Of a DNA stretch of 64,000 bases, positions 24,798-33,864 are shown in pieces (within the stretch, counting starts at the first letter, position 1; every line of letters begins with the position of its first letter). Made by a program: the position numbers and the translations under genes. The notes under the pieces were generated by a model that ran no database searches, was not told where the DNA came from, and worked only from the letters and a program-made list of their open reading frames with translations. The stretch covers positions 1,178,001-1,242,000 of the forward strand of contig NZ_CP157940.1 in NCBI RefSeq assembly GCF_040207125.1. The letters run 5' to 3'. The stretch is from Lacrimispora sp. BS-2. GTDB lineage: Bacteria; Bacillota; Clostridia; Lachnospirales; Lachnospiraceae.

Positions 24798-25673
24798 ATG
24801 GCTGATTATATTGTCAGAGCCACGGCAGGGGATCATCAGATCCGCGCCTTTGCGGCAACTACCAGAGAAATGGTAGAACAGGCAAGACAGGCTCATAATA
24901 CAAGCCCTGTGGCTACGGCTGCTTTAGGCAGGCTTTTGACTGCAGGGAGCATGATGGGCGTCATGATGAAGGGGAAAGATGATTTACTGACTTTAAAGAT
25001 TCAGGGAAGCGGCCCAATGGAAGGCCTTACGGTAACTGCAGATTCAAAGGGAAATGTAAAAGGCTATGTTTATAATCCCGGTGTCATGCTTCCACCCAAT
25101 CAGGCCGGAAAGCTGGATGTAGGCGGTGCGGTAGGAGAGGGAGTATTAAGTGTAATTATGGATATCGGCTTAAAGGAGCCTTATGTTGGACAGACCATAC
25201 TGGTAGGCGGTGAGATTGCTGAAGATCTGACGTATTACTATGCTGCTTCAGAGCAGACGCCGTCATCGGTGGCGCTGGGCGTTTTAATGAATAAGGATAA
25301 CACCGTTAAGCAGGCCGGCGGCTTTATTATCCAGCTCCTGCCGGGAGCCTCTGAGGAGGTCATTGGAAGCCTGGAGAAAAAGCTGGGGGAAATCACCTCG
25401 ATCACGGATCTGCTGGATCATGGAGATACACCGGAAATGATTCTCCAACACATCCTTGGAGACTTTGGCTTAGAGATGATGGAACAGGTACCTGCCCGCT
25501 TTTATTGCAATTGTGATAAAGCCAGGGTGGAAAAGGCCTTGATCAGCATCGGGAAGAAAGAGCTTCAGGAAATGATCGACGAAGGAAAGAGCATTGAAGT
25601 GAATTGTCATTTCTGCAATAAAAATTATGAATTTACAATAGAAGATTTAAAAAGGATGTGCGAGAAGTCGTAA
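24798..25673 (+). CDS. hslO: redox-regulated holdase chaperone Hsp33
   Basis: Hsp33 prevents protein aggregation under oxidative stress. The N-terminal domain begins DYIVRATAGDHQIRAFAATT with ARQAHNTSPVATAALGRLL, as in the family. The C-terminal redox switch has all four zinc cysteines in the pattern CxC (FYCNCDKARVEKAL) and CxxC (NCHFCNKNYEF). Length 291 aa is typical. Its start codon almost touches the methyltransferase stop codon. It is cytoplasmic and activated by oxidation and unfolding. Confidence 0.96.
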   Translation: MADYIVRATAGDHQIRAFAATTREMVEQARQAHNTSPVATAALGRLLTAGSMMGVMMKGKDDLLTLKIQGSGPMEGLTVTADSKGNVKGYVYNPGVMLPPNQAGKLDVGGAVGEGVLSVIMDIGLKEPYVGQTILVGGEIAEDLTYYYAASEQTPSSVALGVLMNKDNTVKQAGGFIIQLLPGASEEVIGSLEKKLGEITSITDLLDHGDTPEMILQHILGDFGLEMMEQVPARFYCNCDKARVEKALISIGKKELQEMIDEGKSIEVNCHFCNKNYEFTIEDLKRMCEKS

Positions 25674-25685
25674 GACAAGGACATC

Positions 25686-25712
25686 AAAAAGAGCCATCCA
25701 CTGGATGGCTCT
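25686..25712 (-). terminator. intrinsic terminator of cspA
   Basis: A 10-bp perfect stem AGAGCCATCC/GGATGGCTCT with a 3-base loop is followed on the minus strand by TTTTT. It can also help to stop transcription from hslO. Confidence 0.8.
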
Positions 25713-25781
25713 AATCGTAATCATGTGAAACAATATAACTTCTTCCTATATATTGAAAAAGGTACACTGATGAGTCAATGA

Positions 25782-25979
25782 TTATAATTTGGTAACGTTT
25801 GTAGCCTGTGGTCCCTTAGCTCCGTCTACAACATCGAACTCTACTGCAGCGCCTTCGTCTAATGACTTGAAGCCATCCATACTAAGACCTGAGTAGTGAA
25901 CAAATACATCGTTACCCTGTTCGTCGGAAATAAATCCGTAACCCTTTTGGTTGTTAAACCACTTAACTGTACCTTTCAT
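25782..25979 (-). CDS. cold shock protein (CspA family)
   Basis: This 65-residue single OB-fold protein has both RNA-binding motifs, KGYGFI (RNP1) and DVFVHY (RNP2), and the usual start [11 protein letters not shown]. It binds single-stranded RNA and DNA and acts as an RNA chaperone. GGAGGTATCAT precedes the ATG. The long 5' leader (~55-60 nt after the promoter) is typical for this class. Which csp paralogue it is cannot be told from the sequence. Confidence 0.95.
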   Translation of the reverse strand: MKGTVKWFNNQKGYGFISDEQGNDVFVHYSGLSMDGFKSLDEGAAVEFDVVDGAKGPQATNVTKL

Positions 25980-26039
25980 TATGATACCTCCAAAATGAAT
26001 AAAAAGTTGTACTGTTACAGGATATCTGTAACCTCCCTA

Positions 26040-26068
26040 AGAATAGCATAAAAAGAGAAAGGTGTCAA
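26040..26068 (-). promoter_or_regulatory. promoter of the cold shock gene
   Basis: On the minus strand TTGACA (26068-26063), 17-bp spacer and TATTCT (26045-26040). Confidence 0.75.
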
Positions 26069-26193
26069 ACGTTTTCCGTCTTAAAAATCAAGAAATCTTT
26101 AGAATAAATTTAAAGGGAAATAAGTGGTAAAATCAGAGAAATTTGTGGTAAAATGAGAAAAGATTCTTTTGCAAGGATAAAAAGGTGAAAGCA

Positions 26194-26742
26194 ATGAAAT
26201 TTATGAATTTATGGGGTCATTTTTGCACGATCAATATACATAAGATCAGGGTCATGAAAAACTGTTTTCGTGTGGGCCTTATAAAACAGGGGCTGCTTCA
26301 CGATTTATCAAAATACAGTCTGGAAGAATTCATACCAGGCGTTCTTTATTATCAGGGGACCAGAAGCCCTAATGCTGCCGAAAGAGAGGACAAAGGTTTT
26401 TCAAGAGCCTGGCTCCATCATAAAGGCCGCAACAAGCATCACTACGAATACTGGATCGACTTTACCACTGATATGTCGGAGGGACTGGTAGGTCATAAGA
26501 TGCCTTTAAATTATGTCATTGAAATGATGATGGACCGGATCGCCGCATCGAAGACCTATAAGGGTAAGGATTACACCGACGCATCGCCGTGGGAATATTA
26601 CATGCACGCGAAACGCTATATGGTCATTGATCCTGAGACGAGAAGTTTGTTGGAGGAGCTTCTTGTGATGTTAAAAAACCAAGGGGAAGAAAGGACATTT
26701 GCCTACATCAGGTATTTGTTGAAAAAAGGAGATTATCCGTAA
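26194..26742 (+). CDS. DUF5662-family protein
   Basis: The ATG at 26194 follows AAGGTG; a GTG at 26185 is the alternative. The 182-residue protein shows GLLHDLSKYSLEEFIPGV, then SRAWLHHKGRNKHHYEYW and a C-terminal PWEYYMHAKRYMVIDPET. The HD, HH and HH groups look like an HD-type metal site on a helical fold, matching the DUF5662 family. The function of the family is unknown; a hydrolase is suggested only by the residue pattern. Confidence 0.8.
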   Translation: MKFMNLWGHFCTINIHKIRVMKNCFRVGLIKQGLLHDLSKYSLEEFIPGVLYYQGTRSPNAAEREDKGFSRAWLHHKGRNKHHYEYWIDFTTDMSEGLVGHKMPLNYVIEMMMDRIAASKTYKGKDYTDASPWEYYMHAKRYMVIDPETRSLLEELLVMLKNQGEERTFAYIRYLLKKGDYP

Positions 26743-26808
26743 AAGGCCAATTAAGGGAAGTCATGTGGCTTCCCTTAAAAACATCCGTATTCCCCACATT
26801 GTTTTAAA

Positions 26809-27936
26809 TTATCTGCACATAGTATCAAACAAATGACGGATGTAAAGGCGAAGCTTTTCGCCATCCTCAAAAAAGTCCGGTTCATAGGGAACATAAGTGA
26901 TTTTATCCTTGAATTCCATTTGCAGGCATGGCGTCCATAAAGGGGAAAACTGGGGAAGATAACAGCCGGCCCTGCGGGTGTAGCATGTCTTGGCCGTAGC
27001 TTTTGTCCGGGCTTCCTTATCCACGTACTCAGCCACGCTTTTGTGAATGGCTTTGTCTTCATAAATCAGATAATAGTAATTTTTATAATCAGGATAAAAG
27101 AATTTTAATTCGCCCTCATAGAGGTCAATGGTTGTGGTCAGGTATTCTCCTTCTGCCTCCATGGAAATCAGGGAATTGGATTTGGAAAATCCAACGGGAA
27201 TGGCAAAGCCATTTTTGCAGGTAAGCCTTAAGGAGGGGAACTCCCGGCCAAAAATATCTTTTTGGCATAAAATTTCCTGATGTTCAAGAAGAAAGCTGTG
27301 TTCTAAAAAGTCCGGGTAATTCAATATAGGGAGGATCAGGGGCATTCCCTTTAAATCGTCTTCATTATGTAATATTAAAAGGTCAAATAAAAATTTATCA
27401 TGAGAGATTAGATAATCTCTGTAAACTTCAATCAGCTGTCCGCCGGAATAAAGATCCTTCCGCTCCACTTTTAAAAATTCCTCAATGGCTTTCTGCTTCA
27501 TTGAGGGAAGCCCGAGAAGCCCTCTGTAAGGGCGTATTTTTTTGTAAATATCCAGGCTTTTCACACCGGAAAAATCATAAGGCATCCCATGGGCAAGGCA
27601 GCGCTTTAAAAGATAGGGAATATCAAAACCATCTCCGTTAAAATGTATGACTGTAGTAAAGTTTTCTAAAAATTTAAAAAAGGTTTCCAGCAGCTCTTTT
27701 TCTGAGTCCAGGGTGTCTGCGAACCACTGAACCAGGTTCCAGCAGCTGTTTTTATAATAAACACATCCGATCAGATAAAGGGTAGAATACGTCCCGGAAA
27801 AACCTGTGGTTTCTATATCAAAGAACAGCAGATCCTCTTTCCTGCCGATCCGGTCAAAGGGATATGTTTCATGAAATGCAATGGTTTTCTGTAAAGTGAT
27901 CACAAATGCTTCCGCCCTTTCTTTCGTACTGTCCAT
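26809..27936 (-). CDS. YprB-like RNase H-fold (DEDD) nuclease
   Basis: The ATG at 27936 is chosen because a promoter -10 box lies over the farther upstream ATG (28008). The 375-residue product has the DEDD exonuclease motifs LLFFDIETTGFSGTYS, VIHFNGDGFDIPYLLKRCL and LILHNEDDLKGMPLIL, as in the ribonuclease-H-like YprB family. The C-terminal ~130 residues have no recognised domain. It is divergently transcribed from ruvA with ~200 bp between them. The ribosome site is weak (GGTGGGGG). DNA or RNA processing is inferred. Confidence 0.82.
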   Translation of the reverse strand: MDSTKERAEAFVITLQKTIAFHETYPFDRIGRKEDLLFFDIETTGFSGTYSTLYLIGCVYYKNSCWNLVQWFADTLDSEKELLETFFKFLENFTTVIHFNGDGFDIPYLLKRCLAHGMPYDFSGVKSLDIYKKIRPYRGLLGLPSMKQKAIEEFLKVERKDLYSGGQLIEVYRDYLISHDKFLFDLLILHNEDDLKGMPLILPILNYPDFLEHSFLLEHQEILCQKDIFGREFPSLRLTCKNGFAIPVGFSKSNSLISMEAEGEYLTTTIDLYEGELKFFYPDYKNYYYLIYEDKAIHKSVAEYVDKEARTKATAKTCYTRRAGCYLPQFSPLWTPCLQMEFKDKITYVPYEPDFFEDGEKLRLYIRHLFDTMCR

Positions 27937-28006
27937 GTTTTTGGGCAGGCCCCCACCCGCTTTACCGGGTGTAAATGTATGCGCGCAGGGTGTTGCCTTC
28001 CTCAAC

Positions 28007-28035
28007 ATTATAGCGGAAAGACGCCGGTCCGTCAA
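28007..28035 (-). promoter_or_regulatory. promoter of the YprB-like gene
   Basis: On the minus strand TTGACG (28035-28030), 17-bp spacer, TATAAT (28012-28007). Confidence 0.75.
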
Positions 28036-28145
28036 CGGAAACAGAATATTTGTTCGACTATCCGCTTGCATAACAACAGGCTGTATGCTATGATAAATAG
28101 CAAAGGTGGGATTTCCTGCATAATAGTCAAAAGGAGACAGAGGTC

Positions 28146-28754
28146 GTGATTTCTTTCGTAAAAGGGCCATTGGTTGAAATATTTGAAGATACCGTTGTAA
28201 TAGAGAGCGGGAACGTGGGATTTGAGATACATGTTCCTGTATCCGTGCTTCAAAAACTGCCGGGAATCGGCGTAGAGACAAAATTGTATACATATTTTCA
28301 GGTGAGAGATGATGCCATGTGCCTCTACGGTTTCTTAAACCGTCAGGATCTGCAGATGTTTAAGCAGCTCATAAGCGTGAATGGGATTGGCCCCAAAGGA
28401 GCTTTGGGAATTCTTTCCGCCCTGGATCCGGAGGATTTAAGAAGGGCCATTGTCACAGGAGATGCCAAAGCCATATCCAAAGCGCCGGGGGTCGGAGCAA
28501 AGACGGCTCAGAGGATTATATTGGACTTAAAGGATAAAATTGATATGGCTGAACTTCTCCCTTCCGGGTTTGTGGAACCGGTGAACGGGCCTGCTTTATC
28601 CGGCGGAATAGCAGGAGAAGCAATGGATGCGCTGGCGGCTCTGGGATATTCCGCAGCCGAGGCAGGCAGGGCGGTTCGTCAGGTGGAAGTGACGGAGTCC
28701 ATGACAGTGGAAGATGTGCTTAAGGCCTCCTTAAAGCATTTGGCATTTATATAG
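28146..28754 (+). CDS. ruvA: Holliday junction branch migration protein RuvA
   Basis: RuvA binds four-way junctions and loads RuvB. The 202 residues start from a GTG behind AAAGGAG. The OB-fold N terminus MISFVKGPLVEIFEDTVVIE, the helix-hairpin-helix segments LISVNGIGPKGALGILSAL and SKAPGVGAKTAQRIILDLK, and the C-terminal RuvB-binding domain (ALAALGYSAAEAGRAVRQV) are all present. ruvB follows 20 bp later. Confidence 0.97.
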   Translation: MISFVKGPLVEIFEDTVVIESGNVGFEIHVPVSVLQKLPGIGVETKLYTYFQVRDDAMCLYGFLNRQDLQMFKQLISVNGIGPKGALGILSALDPEDLRRAIVTGDAKAISKAPGVGAKTAQRIILDLKDKIDMAELLPSGFVEPVNGPALSGGIAGEAMDALAALGYSAAEAGRAVRQVEVTESMTVEDVLKASLKHLAFI

Positions 28755-28774
28755 AATAACGGGTAAAAACAGAG

Positions 28775-29773
28775 ATGGAACGTAGAATCATAACCACAGA
28801 GATAACGGAAGAAGATAAAAGGATAGAGCCGAACTTAAGGCCCATGTGCCTTGATGAGTATATTGGACAGGAAAAGATACGTACTAATTTAAAAGTATAC
28901 ATTGATGCAGCCAAAGCCAGGGGGGAATCCCTGGATCATGTTTTGTTTTACGGGCCTCCCGGTCTGGGAAAGACTACTCTTTCAGGAATCATTGCCAATG
29001 AAATGGGAGTCAATATGAAGGTCACATCAGGGCCGGCAATTGAAAAACCGGGAGAGATGGCCGCCATACTGAACAATCTCCAGGAAGGAGATGTGCTGTT
29101 TGTGGATGAGATCCACCGCTTAAACCGTCAGGTAGAAGAGGTTTTGTATCCGGCCATGGAGGATTTTGCCATAGATATCATGCTGGGGAAGGATTCCTCT
29201 GCCAGATCCATAAGGCTGGATCTTCCTAAATTTACTCTGGTGGGAGCGACCACCAGAGCAGGGCTTTTAACAGCTCCATTAAGGGACAGGTTCGGTGTGG
29301 TGCAGAAGCTGGAATTTTACACGCCTCAGGAGCTTAAGATCATTGTCTGCCGTTCAGCCAGGGTCTTACAGGTGGAAATCGAGGAAGAAGGAGCGGCAGA
29401 GATTGCCAAGCGCTCCAGAGGAACTCCAAGGCTGGCAAACCGCTTATTAAAAAGAGTACGGGATTTCGCCCAGGTAAAATATGACGGTATCATTACAAAA
29501 GAAGTGGCGGATTTTGCCCTGGACATTCTGGACGTGGATAAGTTTGGCCTGGACTATAATGACCGGGCGATCCTGACCACAATGATTGAGAAGTTTGCCG
29601 GCGGTCCGGTAGGACTGGACACCCTGGCTGCTTCTTTAGGAGAGGATGCCGGGACGCTGGAAGATGTTTATGAGCCCTATCTTCTGATGAACGGTTTTAT
29701 AAACCGAACCTCCAGGGGGCGTGTTGCCACGGAACGGGCGTATGAACATCTTGGAATCTCCATGGGATCATGA
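28775..29773 (+). CDS. ruvB: Holliday junction branch migration ATPase RuvB
   Basis: The AAA+ motor has Walker [16 protein letters not shown], Walker [15 protein letters not shown] and sensor [21 protein letters not shown] with the arginine finger region. The C-terminal winged helix is also complete ([40 protein letters not shown]). 332 aa is normal. It works as a hexamer with RuvA in recombinational repair. The gap to the next gene (134 bp) contains possible hairpin structure. Confidence 0.97.
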   Translation: MERRIITTEITEEDKRIEPNLRPMCLDEYIGQEKIRTNLKVYIDAAKARGESLDHVLFYGPPGLGKTTLSGIIANEMGVNMKVTSGPAIEKPGEMAAILNNLQEGDVLFVDEIHRLNRQVEEVLYPAMEDFAIDIMLGKDSSARSIRLDLPKFTLVGATTRAGLLTAPLRDRFGVVQKLEFYTPQELKIIVCRSARVLQVEIEEEGAAEIAKRSRGTPRLANRLLKRVRDFAQVKYDGIITKEVADFALDILDVDKFGLDYNDRAILTTMIEKFAGGPVGLDTLAASLGEDAGTLEDVYEPYLLMNGFINRTSRGRVATERAYEHLGISMGS

Positions 29774-29906
29774 CCTGCCTGAATTTTAGAATTTTCCTAA
29801 TTATTCAGCCATACTTTTTGGACATAAAGGTATGCAGGCAGGGCTTTTCTATCTGCAGAAAATATGTTATAGTAAAAAAGAGCAAATGAAACAGGGAGAA
29901 AACAGC

Positions 29907-30275
29907 ATGGATTCCAAACGCAGTACAGAAGTTTTAATAGATGGTAAGATTTATGCATTGGGCGGAAGAGAAGAGGAAAGTTATATTCACCGCCTGGCAA
30001 GCTACATCAATGAGATGATTATAACGCTGAAGCATCAGGAAGGGTTCACGAAGCAGAGCGCAGAATATCAGAATATCATGATCCAGCTGAATATGGCGGA
30101 TGATTACTTTAAGGCCAGAGAACAGTCCGCCGGACTGGAGCAGCAGAAGGCGGAGATGGAAAAGGAGATCTATAGCTTAAAGCATGAACTTGTGGCCACT
30201 CAGATGAAGCTTGAGTCGGCAAAGCTGGAACTGGCGGAAGCCAGGAAATCTGCGGATTCCGATAAGAAAGAATAA
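29907..30275 (+). CDS. zapA: cell division protein ZapA
   Basis: ZapA stabilises FtsZ filaments at mid-cell. The 122-residue product starts MDSKRSTEVLIDGKIYALGG, continues with EEESYIHRLASYINEMI, and ends in a long coiled coil (about residues 70-118, EQSAGLEQQKAEMEKEIYSL), as in Firmicute ZapA. CAGGGAGAAAACAGC precedes the ATG. It is followed by U32, FtsW/RodA and PBP genes, in keeping with a division and wall context. Confidence 0.9.
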   Translation: MDSKRSTEVLIDGKIYALGGREEESYIHRLASYINEMIITLKHQEGFTKQSAEYQNIMIQLNMADDYFKAREQSAGLEQQKAEMEKEIYSLKHELVATQMKLESAKLELAEARKSADSDKKE

Positions 30276-30280
30276 GTCAG

Positions 30281-30320
30281 GAGGGGATGTTGGGCGGCTG
30301 GGCCGTGACATCCTCTCTTT
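30281..30320 (+). terminator. hairpin between zapA and the U32 gene
   Basis: GAGGGGATGT (30281-30290) pairs with ACATCCTCTC (30308-30317), one G-U, followed by a weak T run. It may only attenuate. Confidence 0.45.
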
Positions 30321-30347
30321 CATCAATAAAGGAAAAAGGAGGAACTT

Positions 30348-32531
30348 GTGAAGAAAGCAGTCGAAATTCTTGCTCCGGCAGGATCATTTGAAAGTATGAG
30401 GGCAGCGGTGGCGGCAGGTGCCGATGCGGTCTATATGGGCGGCAGCCGGTTTGGAGCAAGGGCTTATGCGGAAAATCCCCAAGAGGACAAGCTGCTTGAA
30501 GCCATTGATTACGTCCATCTTCATGGGCGAAAGCTGTACATGACGGTTAATACGCTGATGAAGGAGCAGGAGATGTATGAGCTTTACGATTATCTTCTTC
30601 CTTATTACAGGCAGGGTCTGGATGCGGTTATTGTACAGGATATGGGAACCTTCCAATTCATCCGGGAGAGTTTTCCGGGACTTCCCATTCATGCCAGCAC
30701 GCAGATGACCATTACCGGCGCTTATGGAGCCGGGATTTTAAAAGACCTGGGTGCGGAACGGGTTGTTACTGCCAGGGAATTGTCCTTAAAGGAAATTGCG
30801 AAGATCCATGAACAGGTGGATGTGGAGATCGAAAGCTTTGTACACGGCGCATTGTGCTACTGCTATTCCGGTCAATGTTTATTCAGCAGCCTCATAGGAG
30901 GGCGAAGCGGAAACAGGGGAAGATGCGCCCAGACCTGCCGCCTTCCCTACGAAGTGAAACGGGAAGGACAGGCTCTTGGAGGAGGAGGAGACCGTTACTG
31001 CTTAAGCCTTAAGGATTTGAGCACCCTGGATATCATACCGGACCTGATAGAAGCCGGAGTCTATTCCATGAAAATTGAAGGAAGGATGAAGAGCCCCAGA
31101 TACACGGCAGGAGTCGTGAGCATTTACCGAAAGTATGTGGACCTTTATCTTGCTAAGGGGAGAGAAGGCTATGAGGTCGAAGTGCAGGATAAGAAAATAC
31201 TTCTGGACTTATTTGACCGGGGCGGACAGACCGATGGATACTATAAGCGCCAAAACGGACGGGATATGGTGGTCTGGAAAGAGAAGCCGGCTTTTCGGGA
31301 AGGCAATCAGCCGTTATTCGATTACCTGGATAAAAATTTTGTGGAAAAGCAGGTAAAGGAGCCGGTGGTTGGAACCGCGTTTCTGGAAGAGGGGCAAAAG
31401 GCCTCTTTGCTCCTAAGTGCCTGCGGTCATAATACCGCAGTCACCGGGGAGATCGTGCAGACAGCCCAAAATCAGCCTGTAACTGAGGAAAAGGTGAGAA
31501 AGCAGCTGGATAAGACGGGAAATACTCCTTTTTATTTTGAAAATCTTGATATTAACATAAAAGGAAACATATTTCTGCCGGTTCAGGCTCTCAATGACCT
31601 GCGAAGGCGGGGGCTGGAAGCCTTGGAATATGAGATTCTTAAGGATTACAAAGAGAACAGACAGGCAGAGCCGCCAAAAGCTGCCGGGGAGGCTGGTTAC
31701 AGACGGAAACCGGTTTCAGAAGGTCCCAAGCTTACGGTTTCTCTGGAGCGGCCGGATTGCTTTGAAGAAGCGGTGAACAGCCCTGATGTAAAAAGAATTT
31801 ATATCGATGCTGCAGAATTTAAGCCGGAACAGTGGAAAGCGTCTGTAGAAAGCTGCCACAGGGCCGGTAAGGAATGTATGCTTACCATGCCCCATATTTT
31901 CAGGACAAGGGCGGAACAGTTCTTTGATAAATATTTAACAGAACTGAAAACCGCAGCATTTGACGGATTCCTGATCCGTTCTCTGGAGGAAACCGGCTAT
32001 TTAAAAGAGAAGGGTATCAGAGGAAGCCTGATATTTGATTTTGGAATGTATGGAATGAACAATCCAGCCCAGGAGATGCTAATGGAACTGGGGGCGGATG
32101 AGCTGACCTGGCCGGTAGAATTAAACAACCGGGAATTGGGAAAACTAAAAGTTCCGGGAGAGCTTTTGGTATACGGCCGTCTGCCCATGATGGTGACTGC
32201 CCAGTGCCTTCATCAGGGAATGGAGCGGTGTGATAAGACACCGGTTGTTTTGACATTAAAAGACCGGATGGGAAAATCATTTCCCGTAAAAAACCATTGT
32301 GTTTTCTGCTACAATTCCATTTATAATTCGGCGGCCCTGTCCCTTCTTGGATTAGAGGATGCGGTAAAGGGATTATCCCCCTTAGGACTGCGGCTTCAGT
32401 TCACCACAGAGAACAAGGCACAGACAAAAGCGGTGATACAAAGCTTTTCTGATGGATTCCTTTATGGGAGAGAAGCAAAGCTGGCCTTTGAAGAATTCAC
32501 CAGAGGTCATTTCAAACGCGGCGTAGAGTAG
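30348..32531 (+). CDS. U32-family protein with DUF3656 (RlhA/TrhP-like RNA hydroxylation)
   Basis: A GTG start behind AGGAGG gives 727 residues. The U32 core is clear: EILAPAGSFESMRAAVAAGAD, AVYMGGSRFGARAYA, HASTQMTITGAYGA, SFVHGALCYCYSGQCLFSSL and GRCAQTCRLPYEV. The four cysteines of this block fit a metal or iron-sulfur site. The C-terminal half carries the DUF3656-type extension seen in E. coli YdcP/RlhA, which hydroxylates 23S rRNA; other U32 proteins (TrhP) modify tRNA. I infer RNA hydroxylation rather than peptidase activity. It is co-directional with zapA and ftsW. Confidence 0.88.
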   Translation: MKKAVEILAPAGSFESMRAAVAAGADAVYMGGSRFGARAYAENPQEDKLLEAIDYVHLHGRKLYMTVNTLMKEQEMYELYDYLLPYYRQGLDAVIVQDMGTFQFIRESFPGLPIHASTQMTITGAYGAGILKDLGAERVVTARELSLKEIAKIHEQVDVEIESFVHGALCYCYSGQCLFSSLIGGRSGNRGRCAQTCRLPYEVKREGQALGGGGDRYCLSLKDLSTLDIIPDLIEAGVYSMKIEGRMKSPRYTAGVVSIYRKYVDLYLAKGREGYEVEVQDKKILLDLFDRGGQTDGYYKRQNGRDMVVWKEKPAFREGNQPLFDYLDKNFVEKQVKEPVVGTAFLEEGQKASLLLSACGHNTAVTGEIVQTAQNQPVTEEKVRKQLDKTGNTPFYFENLDINIKGNIFLPVQALNDLRRRGLEALEYEILKDYKENRQAEPPKAAGEAGYRRKPVSEGPKLTVSLERPDCFEEAVNSPDVKRIYIDAAEFKPEQWKASVESCHRAGKECMLTMPHIFRTRAEQFFDKYLTELKTAAFDGFLIRSLEETGYLKEKGIRGSLIFDFGMYGMNNPAQEMLMELGADELTWPVELNNRELGKLKVPGELLVYGRLPMMVTAQCLHQGMERCDKTPVVLTLKDRMGKSFPVKNHCVFCYNSIYNSAALSLLGLEDAVKGLSPLGLRLQFTTENKAQTKAVIQSFSDGFLYGREAKLAFEEFTRGHFKRGVE

Positions 32532-32538
32532 GTGGCAT

Positions 32539-33864
32539 ATGATTAATCTGATTATTGATGTCTCTAGATATCTGATGATACTGTTGATTACATTATACAC
32601 ATATTTAAATTTTCGTTTTTTTTCCTTGCCGGATGAAATCAGGAAAAGGAAAATTTGCGGGCACCAGAATTTTGCCATGTTTCTCATTCACTTCCTTGCC
32701 TATGTGATCATCTGGCTGGAGACGGAGGATGAGAAGATGCTGGTGTTTTACGTGGCACAGGTAATCTTCTTTTTCTGTTACCTTTTCCTGTACCGGCTTA
32801 TTTACCGCAATGTATCCAGGCTGCTGGTCAACAATATGTGCATGCTCCTTACCATAGGATTTATTATGCTGACCAGGCTTTCTTTTGACCGGGCCATAAA
32901 GCAGTTTGTCATTGTGGCCGCTGCGGCCCTGGTGACCTTTGTCATCCCCTTTGTCATTGACAGGGTATGGCAGTTAAGCAGGATTCCATGGATCTATGGG
33001 ATAGGAGGACTTCTCCTCCTTGGTATCGTATGCATTGCCGGAACCAGCAGCTACGGCGCCCAGCTTTCCATTGGGTTCGGCGGCTATTCCTTCCAGCCCA
33101 CGGAATTTGTAAAGATCAGCTATGTCTTTTTTATAGCCACTATGTTTTACCGGTCTACCAGTTTAAAGACGATCCTTATTGTAACAGTAGCGGCAGCCCT
33201 TCATGTTCTCATTTTGGTGGCCTCCAGAGATCTTGGAAGCGCCCTGATTTTCTTTGTTACTTACATTTTCATGCTCTTTGTGGCAACGGGAAAATGGCTC
33301 TATCTTCTGGCAGGAGCAGGAGGCGGGACTCTTGCGGCTATGCTGGCCTATGAGTTATTCGGGCATGTAAGGACCAGAGTATCGGCATGGTTAAATCCCT
33401 GGTCAGATATTGCGGGAAAGGGATACCAGATCACCCAGTCTTTATTTGCCATTGGTACCGGAGGTTTATTTGGTATGGGACTGTACCGGGGGATGCCAGG
33501 AAGGATCCCGGTGGTAGAAAAGGATTTTATATTTTCAGCGATTTCGGAGGAGCTGGGAGGCATTTTTGCACTGTGTGTCCTTCTTATCTGTCTGGGATGC
33601 TTTTTACAGTTCATGATGATTGCCAGCCGGATGCAGGCAGTGTTCTATAAGCTGATTGCATTTGGCCTTGGAACTATTTATATTATTCAGGTATTTTTAA
33701 CCGTAGGAGGAGTGACCAAATTCATTCCCTCCACAGGAGTGACCCTTCCCCTGGTCAGTTATGGAGGAAGCTCTATTTTAAGCACCTTTATCATTTTTGG
33801 AATCATCCAGGGGCTTTATATACTCAAACGCAATGAAGAGGAAGAAGAAAAATATGAAGGCTAA
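32539..33864 (+). CDS. FtsW/RodA/SpoVE-family peptidoglycan polymerase
   Basis: SEDS glycosyltransferases polymerise lipid II together with a class B PBP. The 441-residue protein has about ten membrane segments and the family landmarks SYGAQLSIGFGGYSFQPTEF, ASRDLGSALIFFVTYIFMLF, PWSDIAGKGYQITQSLFAIG, RIPVVEKDFIFSAISEELGG and the end VTLPLVSYGGSSILSTF. The catalytic Asp of family members lies in the loop near VEKDFIFS. The following PBP gene overlaps its 3' end, so the pair forms a cognate SEDS-PBP unit. FtsW versus RodA cannot be decided here. Confidence 0.95.
   Translation: MINLIIDVSRYLMILLITLYTYLNFRFFSLPDEIRKRKICGHQNFAMFLIHFLAYVIIWLETEDEKMLVFYVAQVIFFFCYLFLYRLIYRNVSRLLVNNMCMLLTIGFIMLTRLSFDRAIKQFVIVAAAALVTFVIPFVIDRVWQLSRIPWIYGIGGLLLLGIVCIAGTSSYGAQLSIGFGGYSFQPTEFVKISYVFFIATMFYRSTSLKTILIVTVAAALHVLILVASRDLGSALIFFVTYIFMLFVATGKWLYLLAGAGGGTLAAMLAYELFGHVRTRVSAWLNPWSDIAGKGYQITQSLFAIGTGGLFGMGLYRGMPGRIPVVEKDFIFSAISEELGGIFALCVLLICLGCFLQFMMIASRMQAVFYKLIAFGLGTIYIIQVFLTVGGVTKFIPSTGVTLPLVSYGGSSILSTFIIFGIIQGLYILKRNEEEEEKYEG

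Noticed and set aside
28008..28293. Longer N terminus for the YprB-like nuclease
   Set aside because: The upstream extension covers the promoter of the gene itself and reads as non-protein sequence; the conserved part starts after 27936.
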